Shown here: one piece after another, positions 1-6,406 of the stretch
Numbering within the stretch: the first letter of the stretch is position 1
How the letters are laid out: every line of letters begins with the position of its first letter
Assembly: GCA_036513075.1 (NCBI GenBank)
Contig: DATBZS010000079.1
Span: 1-13,683 of the forward strand
DNA from: Bog-756 sp036513075
Lineage (GTDB): Bacteria > Actinomycetota > Acidimicrobiia > Acidimicrobiales > RAAP-2
Length of the DNA: 13,683 nt
Reading direction: 5' to 3'
Position numbers and translations under genes: made by a program
The notes under the pieces: generated by a model
What the model saw: the letters and a program-made list of their open reading frames with translations, nothing else
Told to the model about the DNA's origin: nothing
Database searches by the model: none

Positions 1-97
1 TACGGCACCGCCACCTTCAGCCTTCCTTCAGACACCTTCCCTCCGGACACCCTCCGACGAGCTGGCCCCGCGACCCGATTCCGGCACCGGACGTGCC
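1..97. other. Region downstream of hemD, no supported gene
   Basis: No complete gene is visible between the window edge and the hemD stop. On the minus strand the stretch is purine-rich, with GGAGGG, GAAGG and GAAGG runs at about 17-48 that resemble ribosome binding sites. They are followed by in-frame GTG codons at 14-12 and 8-6. This could be the very start of another minus-strand gene. In related actinobacteria hemB often follows hemD, but too few codons are present to identify anything. Confidence 0.3.
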
Positions 98-964
98 TCA
101 GGCCAGGGCGGTTACCACCGCAGCCACCAGGCCGTCGAGGGTGTGGGGCTCCGCTTCGACCATGACCTCGAGCCCGGCACCGCTTACCGCCTCGGACGTC
201 ACCGGTCCGATCGACACGATCACCGGCGGCACCCCGTCGGTGCCGAGGAGGTCGACGGTCCGCTCGACGGTGGACGACGAGGTGAAGGCGACCGCATCGG
301 CGGCGGTGGCCCGAGCCACCGCATCGGGGTCGACGGCCCCGGCCACGGTGCGGTAGGCGACGGCCTCGTCGACCCGCCAGCCCTTCTGCGTCAGGCCCGG
401 CACCACCACGTCGCGCACCCGCTCAGCCCGCAGGAACAGGACGCGGCGCTCGTCTGTCGGGGGGCCCGGTGCCGAGGCCGGCCAGGCCCCCACCGGAAAC
501 ACCTCGACCAGCGCATCCGAGACGGCCCGTTCGGGCACAAGGTCGGGCACCACCCCGCGGACCATCAGCGACTTGGCCGTCGACGTCCCGACGGCGGCCC
601 ACCGGGTCGATGCCGGCAGGGCCCTCCCGTCCAGGACGTCGATCATCCGGACCACCGCGTTGGCCGACGTCACCACCACCCACTCGTAGTCCCCGGCCAG
701 CGCCCGGTCGGCAGCTGACGCCAGCGCCGCACCGTCGTCGTCGGGGTCCTCGATGGCGATGACCGGCAGCTCGACGACGTCGGCTCCCAGGTCGACCAGG
801 CGCGCCACGAGGCTGGACGCCTGGGCCCGTGCCCGGGTCACCACCACGCTGCGGCCGGTCAGCGGTCCGTTGGCCGGTGTCGGCACCCCGAGCGACGGGG
901 GCTGGCTGGACGACCCGCTCACCGGGTGGTGCACGGACTCACGCCCCTGCCTCCCCCGACACAT
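98..964 (-). CDS. hemD: Uroporphyrinogen-III synthase
   Basis: Closes and isomerises hydroxymethylbilane to uroporphyrinogen III in the cytoplasm, the branch point of haem, sirohaem and cobalamin. The product is up to 288 aa. HemD is poorly conserved, but the two-lobed pattern is clear: VVTRARAQA near residues 41-49, VVVTSANAV near 96-104, AVGTSTAKSL near 124-133, FLRAERVRDVVVPGL near 177-191, AFTSSSTVERT near 226-236 and SIGPVTSEA near 251-259. The start is uncertain. The ATG at 964 lies inside the end of cobA (26 bp overlap), behind a GAGGGAG site created by a tandem repeat. A GTG at 934, just after the cobA stop, would remove ten poorly conserved residues, and the family core begins only near residue 36. 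The gene is last of a hemA-hemC-cobA-hemD run. In mycobacteria the cobA and hemD functions are fused in one protein; here they are separate. Function is confident, the 5' end is not. Confidence 0.88.
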   Translation of the reverse strand: MCRGRQGRESVHHPVSGSSSQPPSLGVPTPANGPLTGRSVVVTRARAQASSLVARLVDLGADVVELPVIAIEDPDDDGAALASAADRALAGDYEWVVVTSANAVVRMIDVLDGRALPASTRWAAVGTSTAKSLMVRGVVPDLVPERAVSDALVEVFPVGAWPASAPGPPTDERRVLFLRAERVRDVVVPGLTQKGWRVDEAVAYRTVAGAVDPDAVARATAADAVAFTSSSTVERTVDLLGTDGVPPVIVSIGPVTSEAVSGAGLEVMVEAEPHTLDGLVAAVVTALA

Positions 965-1733
965 GCGGCTCCCTCACCGCATGTGGCTCCCTCACCTCAT
1001 GTGGCTCCGCCGTGGCGACGACCGCCGCCGCGACGACGTCGAGGTCCGCCACCGCCCCGATCACGATCACGGCCGGCGCCGGGAGGTCGACGTCGGCCAG
1101 GTGGTTCAGATCGGTGCGGGCCACCTGTTGGCGGTCAGTCGTACCCCAGTGGACGACAGCCACCGGGGTGACTCCGTCGCGGCCGGCGGCCAGGAGCCGC
1201 TCGGCGATGGCGGCGCGTGCGCCCATACCCATCAGGATCACCAGCGTGCCGTCCAGGCGGCCGAGAACGTCCCAGTCGACTCCGGGCAGCGACGGGTCCC
1301 CGGCGTGCCCGGTCACCACGGTGACCGATGTCGACACCATGCGGTGGGTGACGGGGATGCCGGCCGCAGCCGGCGCGGCGAACGCCGAACTGACCCCGGG
1401 CACCACCTCCACCTCGACGCCGGCCCGACGTAGCGCCTCAGCCTCTTCACCACCTCGCCCGAAGACGAACGGGTCGCCGCCTTTCAGGCGGACCACCCGG
1501 CGCCCCGACCGGCCGTGGGCCACTAGGAGGTCGTTGATGTCGGCCTGCCGCCCCGACTGCCCCGGGCCCTTGCCCACGTCGATCAGCTCGGCGCCTGCCG
1601 GCGCCAGGTCGAGCAGCTCCCGGGCGATGAGCCGGTCGTACACAACGACGTCGGCGACGGCCAGGAGTTCGGCACCACGGCGGGTGAGCAGGCCGGGGTC
1701 GCCCGGGCCGGCGCCGACTAGGGCCACGGTCAC
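939..1733 (-). CDS. cobA: Uroporphyrinogen-III C-methyltransferase (SUMT)
   Basis: Transfers two methyl groups from SAM to uroporphyrinogen III to give precorrin-2, committing it to sirohaem or cobalamin. The protein is 264 aa, normal for a single-domain SUMT. Visible motifs are GAGPGDPGLLT (7-17), VYDRLI (31-36), RLKGGDPFVFGRGGEE (82-97), VPGVSSA (111-117) and GIPVTHR (125-131), which form the SAM and substrate sites of the tetrapyrrole methylase family. There is no CysG-type dehydrogenase/ferrochelatase domain and no fused HemD domain. The GTG start at 1733-1731 overlaps the hemC stop by 4 bp (GTGA), which implies translational coupling. The C-terminus (about 243-260) is a short hexapeptide repeat, EPHEVR, EPHAVR, EPHVSG, encoded by an 18-bp tandem repeat. 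This tail lies outside the catalytic fold. Confidence 0.95.
   Translation of the reverse strand: MTVALVGAGPGDPGLLTRRGAELLAVADVVVYDRLIARELLDLAPAGAELIDVGKGPGQSGRQADINDLLVAHGRSGRRVVRLKGGDPFVFGRGGEEAEALRRAGVEVEVVPGVSSAFAAPAAAGIPVTHRMVSTSVTVVTGHAGDPSLPGVDWDVLGRLDGTLVILMGMGARAAIAERLLAAGRDGVTPVAVVHWGTTDRQQVARTDLNHLADVDLPAPAVIVIGAVADLDVVAAAVVATAEPHEVREPHAVREPHVSGEAGA
962..1015. repeat. 18-bp tandem repeat at the cobA/hemD junction
   Basis: Three consecutive 18-bp units begin at 962, 980 and 998. On the plus strand they start CATGCGGCTCCC, CATGTGGCTCCC and CATGTGGCTCCG; the first two units are nearly identical and the third diverges at its end. Being a multiple of three, the repeat keeps the cobA frame and encodes repeated EPHxVR hexapeptides at its C-terminus. 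On the minus strand each unit carries GAGGGAG a few bases before an ATG, and the last copy supplies the candidate ribosome site and ATG of hemD. Confidence 0.8.
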
Positions 1734-2674
1734 GACTCCGGCCGCCACGGTCCGAGGTCGCCGCCGCCTGCGTTGTCCAGCAGGTAGCGGGCGACGGCCC
1801 GGCCGAGGGCGGGGCCGTCCGATCCGGTCGCCTCGTGGCGCAACACGACGTGGCCGTCGGCCGCGGCCACCAACCCGGTGAGCACCAGGTCCCCAAGGTC
1901 GTCGGCGCACGGGCGGGCGTAGGCGCCGACCGGGAGCGTGCATCCGCCGCCCAGCTCGGCCAGGAAGGCCCGCTCGGCTTCCACCACCCTGCGCACATCG
2001 AGGTCGTCGATGGCGGCGAGGGCAGCCACCGTGGCTTCGTCTCCGGCCCGGCACTCGACGGCCAGCGCGCCTTGGGCCACCTGGGACAGCATCGTCCCGG
2101 TATCGAGCGTCTCGACCACCACCCCCTCGGGCGGTTCCCATGCCAACCGGTCGAGGGCCGCCCGAGCGGCCACCACCGCGGCGACCCCGTGTTCGCCCAC
2201 ATTTGCCAGACGGGTGGCCAGGTTTCCCCGCAGGTCGGCGAAGGTCAGGTCCGGGCGCAGGTTGGCCAGCTGCACCCGTCGGCGGGCCGAGCCGGTGGCG
2301 ACGGTGGCACCGGTGGCGAGCGCGTCGAGTCGGGCGCCCACAAGCACGTCGCGCGGATCCCCCCGCTCGGGGAAAGCGGCCAGCACGAGACCGGGAGCGG
2401 CCAGCTCGTCGGCGGCAGGCAGATCCTTGGCCGAGTGCACGGCGGCATCGGCGTCACCCCGGGCGACAGCGGCCTGGACCTCCTTTACGAACACGCCCTG
2501 GCCTCCCAGCTGGGCCAGCGGGACGTCGGTGCGACGGTCCCCCTCGGTGTCGACGACCACCAGCTCGGCCTCGACACCGACGGCCGCCAGCAGTGCGGCC
2601 ACCCGTTCGGCCTGCCACCGGGCCAAGGGTGAGCCACGGGTGGCCAGGCGCAGGTGGCCGGTCGGCGGGGTCAT
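1730..2674 (-). CDS. hemC: Porphobilinogen deaminase (hydroxymethylbilane synthase)
   Basis: Polymerises four porphobilinogen molecules into hydroxymethylbilane, using a covalently attached dipyrromethane cofactor. The 314-aa product matches the usual length of about 310. Visible landmarks are the N-terminal LRLATRGSPLAR (8-19), GDRRTDVPL (45-53), HSAKDLP with the catalytic Asp84 (80-86), the RGN..TR segment (149-155) and GGGCTLPVG (242-250), whose Cys245 is the cofactor attachment site. The ATG at 2674 is chosen because it immediately precedes the conserved N-terminus; an in-frame extension to 2833 would overlap hemA and adds unrelated residues. Only 20 bp separate it from the hemA stop, and its own stop overlaps the cobA start. 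No strong Shine-Dalgarno is seen, consistent with coupling within the operon. Confidence 0.96.
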   Translation of the reverse strand: MTPPTGHLRLATRGSPLARWQAERVAALLAAVGVEAELVVVDTEGDRRTDVPLAQLGGQGVFVKEVQAAVARGDADAAVHSAKDLPAADELAAPGLVLAAFPERGDPRDVLVGARLDALATGATVATGSARRRVQLANLRPDLTFADLRGNLATRLANVGEHGVAAVVAARAALDRLAWEPPEGVVVETLDTGTMLSQVAQGALAVECRAGDEATVAALAAIDDLDVRRVVEAERAFLAELGGGCTLPVGAYARPCADDLGDLVLTGLVAAADGHVVLRHEATGSDGPALGRAVARYLLDNAGGGDLGPWRPES

Positions 2675-2694
2675 GCCGGACGCCCGGGCACCGC

Positions 2695-3978
2695 TCAGAG
2701 GTCGAACAGGGCGCGCAGTGACTCGACGAGCCGCTCCCCGCGCGGGGTGCCTGCGGCCTCCTTGAGGACGACAGTCGGCTGGTGGAGGAGCTTGGCCACC
2801 ATGGCCCGGGTGACGGCGTCGACCTGCTCCCACTGGGCCTCGTCCAGGTCGGAGCGCTTCGACCGCTGCCGATCCAGTTCGGCCTGGCGCACGTCCTCGG
2901 CCCGGGAGCGGAGGGCGGACACCATGGGGGCCGCGTCGCGCGCCCGTGAGGCCGCGCGGTACCGCTCGACCTCGTCGGAGACGATCCCGGTGGCTGCCGC
3001 CACCTCCTCCTGGCGCCCGGTGATGGCGTCGGCAACCGCCGCACGGAGGGCGTCCATGTCGAGCAGCACCAGCCCGTCGAGCGACGCCGCGTCGGGCTCG
3101 ACGTTGCGGGGGACGCCGAGGTCGACGATGACCAGATCAGTCCGGCCGGTGCGACGGGTCAGGGCGGCCGCGAGGTCGGCCCGGGTGACGATGGGGTGGG
3201 CGGTGCCGACCGTCGTGAAGGCCACGTCTACCTCGCCCAGGAGGGCGACCAGTTCGTCGAGGTCACGGGTCTCCACGCTGTCGGCGGCCGAGGCCGGCAG
3301 CCCGGCGACCAGTGTCTCGGCCCGCTCCGCCGTGCGGTTGGCCATGACCAGGTGCTCGACCCGGTGACCGTCGAGGGCCTGGGCCACGCCCTCGCCCATC
3401 TCCCCCGCGCCGATGACCGCGACCCGGGTGCCGGCCAGGCCGCCCGGACGGCGGGCGGCCGCGAGGGCCACGGCCCCGTGTGACAGCGAGGTGATGCCCC
3501 GGGCGATGGCCGTCTCCGACCGGACTCGTTTGCCGGTCTCGACGGCATGGCGGAAGAGGGTGCCGAGCACCGGGCCCGACGAGTGCTCGCCTTGGGCCCG
3601 CTCCCACGCCCGGCGGACCTGGCCCAGGACCTCGGACTCGCCGAGCACGGCCGAGTCGAGACCGGACGCCACCGAGAACAGGTGGCTGGTCACGTCGTCG
3701 TCGAACCGGATGGTGCAGTACTCGGCCAGGGAGTCGACCGAGCTGCCGCTCACGTCGGCCAGGAACTCCTGGATCTCGGCCACCCCGTCGTGGAACCGTT
3801 CGACCACGGCGTAGACCTCGGTGCGCAGGCAGGTCGACAGGAGGACCGCCTCCGACAGATTGGGCTGGTCGCGCAGGCGTCCGAGAGCCTTGGCAGTGTC
3901 CGTCTCGGTGATCGACACCCGGTCCAGCAGTTCCAACGGTGCCTGCTTCTGCTCGAGGCCGACGACGATCACCGACAC
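2695..3978 (-). CDS. hemA: Glutamyl-tRNA reductase
   Basis: Reduces glutamyl-tRNA(Glu) with NADPH to glutamate-1-semialdehyde, the first committed step of C5-pathway tetrapyrrole synthesis. The product is 427 aa, the usual size. The order is the N-terminal catalytic domain with nucleophile Cys50 in LLSTCLRTEVY (46-56), then the family signature HLFSVASGLDSAVLGESEVLGQVR (from about residue 99), the NADPH-binding GAGEMGEGV motif, and a C-terminal helical dimerisation domain. The start is a GTG at 3978 with a weak GAGG about 10 bp upstream. The signature is unusual in two places. The near-universal STCNR reads STCLR, with Leu51 (codon CTG) in place of Asn. The N-terminal NHKTAP-type motif reads EQKQAP. 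The gene lies downstream of rex, the same order as the known rex-hemACD cluster of Streptomyces coelicolor. Confidence 0.95.
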   Translation of the reverse strand: MSVIVVGLEQKQAPLELLDRVSITETDTAKALGRLRDQPNLSEAVLLSTCLRTEVYAVVERFHDGVAEIQEFLADVSGSSVDSLAEYCTIRFDDDVTSHLFSVASGLDSAVLGESEVLGQVRRAWERAQGEHSSGPVLGTLFRHAVETGKRVRSETAIARGITSLSHGAVALAAARRPGGLAGTRVAVIGAGEMGEGVAQALDGHRVEHLVMANRTAERAETLVAGLPASAADSVETRDLDELVALLGEVDVAFTTVGTAHPIVTRADLAAALTRRTGRTDLVIVDLGVPRNVEPDAASLDGLVLLDMDALRAAVADAITGRQEEVAAATGIVSDEVERYRAASRARDAAPMVSALRSRAEDVRQAELDRQRSKRSDLDEAQWEQVDAVTRAMVAKLLHQPTVVLKEAAGTPRGERLVESLRALFDL

Positions 3979-4209
3979 TCGGCGACCGCCTCGGTTGGTG
4001 CCTGGTTCACTGGGTCGGTCACTTGGTCACAGCCTCGGTGTCACGGCGTCGGTCGGCCCGGATCGGCGGCGCATCCGTGCCTCGTCCATCCAGCCTACCG
4101 AGGATCAGAAACCCGCCGGTCGGTTGCGCGCCCTGTCACCAGCATCGCGGCACCCGGGCCGCACCGCCAGTCGCCGGGGCCCGCGTCCGCCCCGTCCCCG
4201 TCCAGGTGG
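3979..4209. other. rex-hemA intergenic region with GGTCAC-type direct repeats
   Basis: This is a 231-bp gap with no coding signature between the rex stop and the hemA GTG. Near hemA, between about 4004 and 4044, the plus strand has four same-orientation copies of a GGTTCAC/GGTCAC/TGTCAC hexamer-like element (at 4004, 4017, 4025 and 4039). None are paired as an inverted repeat, so the known Rex operator palindrome TGTGAAC-N-GTTCACA is not present. No convincing -35/-10 pair for hemA was identified, although the length of the gap leaves room for a separate promoter. Confidence 0.4.
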
Positions 4210-4959
4210 TCAGCCGCCGGTGCCCGGTGACCGGCCGACCGACCGGATGACGGGCATCCGCTCGTCGGCCTCGTCGTCCAACCGGCGGGCCTGATAGAAG
4301 CTCATCACCTGGAGCTCCATGCTGAGGTCGACGTAGCGCAGGAGGACGTCGTCGGGCACATCGAGCACCCGGGGGGCGAAGTTGAGTAGCGAACGCACAC
4401 CGGCGTCGATCAGCAGATCGGCCACTCGCTGGGCCACCGGGGCCGGGGTGGTGATGACCCCGATGGCCAGCGGCGTCGCCGCGGCGATGGCCGAGAGGTC
4501 GTCCGGGTGGCGCACCTCAACGCCGTCGATCTGCTCGCCGATGATGGCCGGATCGGTGTCGATCAGGGCCACCACCTCGAAGTTCCTGGCCGCGAACCCC
4601 TGGCTGCGGGCCAGTGCCCGGCCCAGGTTGCCGATGCCGGCGATGGCCATCGTCCAGTCACGGTCGAGACCGAGCTGGCGGTCGATCTGCTCGACCAAGA
4701 AGGCCACGTCGTAGCCGCTGCCCCGGGTCCCGAACGAACCGAGCAGCGACAGGTCCTTCCTGACCTTGGCCGCATTGACCTGAGCGCCGGCACCCAGCAG
4801 CTCGGACGACACGGTCGCCGTCCCCGAACGCAGGAGGTCCTCGAGGATCCGCTGGTAGACGGGAAGTCGGGCCACCGTGGCTTCGGGGATGCGCCGCCCG
4901 TGGACGCCAGGTCCCGGCGGCCGGTGGTCGCCATTCGTTGCGGATGTGTCCGTCGGCAC
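4210..4959 (-). CDS. rex: Redox-sensing transcriptional repressor Rex
   Basis: DNA-binding repressor that senses the NADH/NAD+ ratio; NADH releases it from operators of respiratory and fermentative genes. The protein is 249 aa. It has a variable N-terminal tail (1-23), a winged-helix domain (about 24-80; IPEATVARLPVYQRIL, SSELLGAGAQVNAAKVRKDLS, then GSFGTRGSGYDV), a Rossmann fold with GIGNLG (108-113) and Asp134, and the C-terminal LSMELQVMSFY segment typical of the helix that inserts into the partner subunit. The start is a GTG at 4959. There is no Shine-Dalgarno, but a TACGAT -10 element lies 7 bp upstream, which suggests a leaderless mRNA. Its position before hemA-hemC-cobA-hemD matches the Streptomyces arrangement, where Rex controls its own haem operon. 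No recognisable Rex operator was found upstream here. Confidence 0.95.
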   Translation of the reverse strand: MPTDTSATNGDHRPPGPGVHGRRIPEATVARLPVYQRILEDLLRSGTATVSSELLGAGAQVNAAKVRKDLSLLGSFGTRGSGYDVAFLVEQIDRQLGLDRDWTMAIAGIGNLGRALARSQGFAARNFEVVALIDTDPAIIGEQIDGVEVRHPDDLSAIAAATPLAIGVITTPAPVAQRVADLLIDAGVRSLLNFAPRVLDVPDDVLLRYVDLSMELQVMSFYQARRLDDEADERMPVIRSVGRSPGTGG

Positions 4960-4966
4960 GGCCAGG

Positions 4967-4972
4967 ATCGTA
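4967..4972 (-). promoter_or_regulatory. -10 element of a probable leaderless rex promoter
   Basis: TACGAT on the minus strand fits the actinobacterial -10 consensus TANNNT and ends 7 bp before the rex GTG, so the transcript would begin at or next to the start codon. No good -35 hexamer is seen 16-18 bp upstream, which is common for actinobacterial promoters. The same arrangement occurs before proC and mshA. Confidence 0.5.
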
Positions 4973-5039
4973 GGACGAAGGGGGTGGCCGCGTCCTCTTG
5001 ACGGCCGCGACGTGGCGGCGATGGGTCCCCCGAGTCCCG

Positions 5040-5831
5040 TCAGCGCCCGAGTTGGCGGGAGCGTTCAGTGGCGGCGGCGACGGCCTCGATGAAGGCCGAG
5101 CGCACGGCCTTGAACTCGAGGGTTCGCACGGCGGCGGCCGTGGTCCCGCCGGGCGAGGTGACGGCGGCCCGGAGCTCGGCCGGCTCCTGGCCCGTTTCGT
5201 CGAGCATTTTCGAGGCACCGACGAAGGTGCCCACCACCAGCTGCTTGCTGACGTCCCGGGTGAGCCCGGCGGTCACCCCGGCCTCGATCATGGCCTCGGC
5301 CACCAGGAAGACGTAGGCCGGGCCCGAGCCCGAGATGGCGGTCACCGCGTCGAGGTGCCGCTCGGGCAGTCGGACCACGGCGCCCACTGCCGACAGGATG
5401 GCCTCGGCCCAGTCGAGGTCGGCCGAGGTGGAGGCCATGCCTCCGGACAGTCCGGCCACGCCGGCACCGACCAGGGAGGGCGTGTTGGGCATGGCCCGGA
5501 CCACCACCGAACCGGCCGGCAGTGTCACCTCCAACCGCTCCGACGAGATGCCGGCCACGATCGAGAGCACCCGGCGGGGACCCGACGCCCCCAATGCCCG
5601 GAGGGCGGCCTCGGCGACATCGGGCTTGACAGCCAGCAGGACGTCGGCGGCCTCGACCGGACCGTCTACCACGGTCAGACCCGGATGGTCCGCCTCGAGG
5701 CGGGCCCGCTGGGAGGGGTCGGTCTCGCTCACCACGAGGTCGCCGATGGGGGCCCACCCGGCAGTCACCAGGCCGCTGAGCAGGGCTGAGCCCATCTTTC
5801 CGCCGCCGACCAGGAGGAGTTTGGGTGCCAT
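5040..5831 (-). CDS. proC: Pyrroline-5-carboxylate reductase
   Basis: Reduces 1-pyrroline-5-carboxylate to L-proline with NAD(P)H, the last step of proline synthesis. The product is 263 aa, the usual length. The N-terminal Rossmann domain opens with LLLVGGGKMGSALL (5-18), followed by AVKPDV (67-72), VRAMPNTP (111-118), SGSGPAYVF (167-175) and the family signature AVTSPGGTTAAAV (223-235) in the C-terminal dimerisation domain. The ATG at 5831 directly precedes the conserved strand. It has no Shine-Dalgarno but has a TAGCGT -10 element 6 bp upstream, suggesting a leaderless transcript. The gene lies 80 bp upstream of rex; rex has its own -10 element, so the two may be transcribed separately or together. 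Confidence 0.96.
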   Translation of the reverse strand: MAPKLLLVGGGKMGSALLSGLVTAGWAPIGDLVVSETDPSQRARLEADHPGLTVVDGPVEAADVLLAVKPDVAEAALRALGASGPRRVLSIVAGISSERLEVTLPAGSVVVRAMPNTPSLVGAGVAGLSGGMASTSADLDWAEAILSAVGAVVRLPERHLDAVTAISGSGPAYVFLVAEAMIEAGVTAGLTRDVSKQLVVGTFVGASKMLDETGQEPAELRAAVTSPGGTTAAAVRTLEFKAVRSAFIEAVAAATERSRQLGR

Positions 5832-5837
5832 GCCCGA

Positions 5838-5843
5838 ACGCTA
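5838..5843 (-). promoter_or_regulatory. -10 element of a probable leaderless proC promoter
   Basis: TAGCGT on the minus strand fits TANNNT and ends 6 bp before the proC ATG, in the 68-bp gap after the YbjN-domain gene. The short spacing predicts transcription starting at the start codon. No convincing -35 hexamer precedes it. Confidence 0.5.
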
Positions 5844-5899
5844 CCAGCGGGCATTCGGCGGCCCCGGCGGGATCCGGGCCGCCGACCGCGGCGCCGGAT

Positions 5900-6406
5900 T
5901 CAGCGCGCCGACTGCGGTTTGCGACGGTAGCGGCCCTCGTACCCGATGGACATGGCCGTCGGGAAGCACTCGTCGGTGTAGGCCAGCGACGAGCCGATGA
6001 TCCGGTCGAGCTCGTCGTCGTCCACCCGGGAGACCGGCACCCGGCCCACCAGGTAGATGGCGTCCTCGGCTCCCAAGGCGAACGACAGGCCGATCAGGTC
6101 GGCGTTGCGCTTGAGCAGGTACTCCCACGTGGCCCCGACGTTGGTCTCAGGGGCGGGCATGAACTGGGCCTCGTGGCGCAGCGTCCGCTGGCGCAGGGTC
6201 AGCCACACGGTGACGAACTCCTTCTCCTCGCCCCGCAGCCGCAGGTACCAACGGGGCGCCCCGGTCACCGGGTCACCACCGGCCTGGCGGTCGACGGCCA
6301 CCAGGGCCCCTCCCTCGGCCAGCTGCCGGGCCGCCCAATCGTCGATGCGGGCGCATACGGCGTCGCGCTCGGCGGGCTCGAGGACGCCCGCCCACTCGTC
6401 GGTCAT
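5900..6406 (-). CDS. YbjN-domain protein of unknown function (type III secretion chaperone-like fold)
   Basis: A soluble 168-aa protein with no signal peptide or membrane segment. The body (about residues 10-150) alternates strand-like segments (ALVAVDR, RWYLRLR, FVTVWLTLRQRTLRHEAQFMP) with helices (ATWEYLLKRNADLIGLSFAL, DDELDRIIGSSLAYTDECFPTAM), which is the pattern of YbjN / secretion-chaperone-like proteins. A basic tail (RYRRKP) ends it. The ATG at 6406 overlaps the mshA stop by 4 bp (ATGA), so translation is probably coupled; a longer in-frame start at 6478 lies inside mshA and is not favoured. A YbjN-type gene directly after mshA is a recurrent actinobacterial arrangement (mycobacterial Rv0486-Rv0487), but its role in mycothiol metabolism is not known. 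The family assignment is fairly confident; the function is unknown. Confidence 0.85.
   Translation of the reverse strand: MTDEWAGVLEPAERDAVCARIDDWAARQLAEGGALVAVDRQAGGDPVTGAPRWYLRLRGEEKEFVTVWLTLRQRTLRHEAQFMPAPETNVGATWEYLLKRNADLIGLSFALGAEDAIYLVGRVPVSRVDDDELDRIIGSSLAYTDECFPTAMSIGYEGRYRRKPQSAR

Noticed and set aside
829..1881. 350-codon plus-strand open frame opposite cobA and hemC
   Set aside because: Arg/Ser/Pro/Thr-rich composition typical of antisense frames in GC-rich DNA; the opposite strand has unmistakable SUMT and HemC motifs.
2675..2833. In-frame upstream extension of hemC
   Set aside because: It overlaps the hemA 3' end and adds 53 Arg/Gly/Pro-rich residues before the conserved HemC N-terminus.
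4960..5039. Rex autoregulatory operator upstream of rex
   Set aside because: Searched for TTGTGAA/TTCACAA-type inverted half-sites; none found, so Rex self-control is not claimed from sequence.
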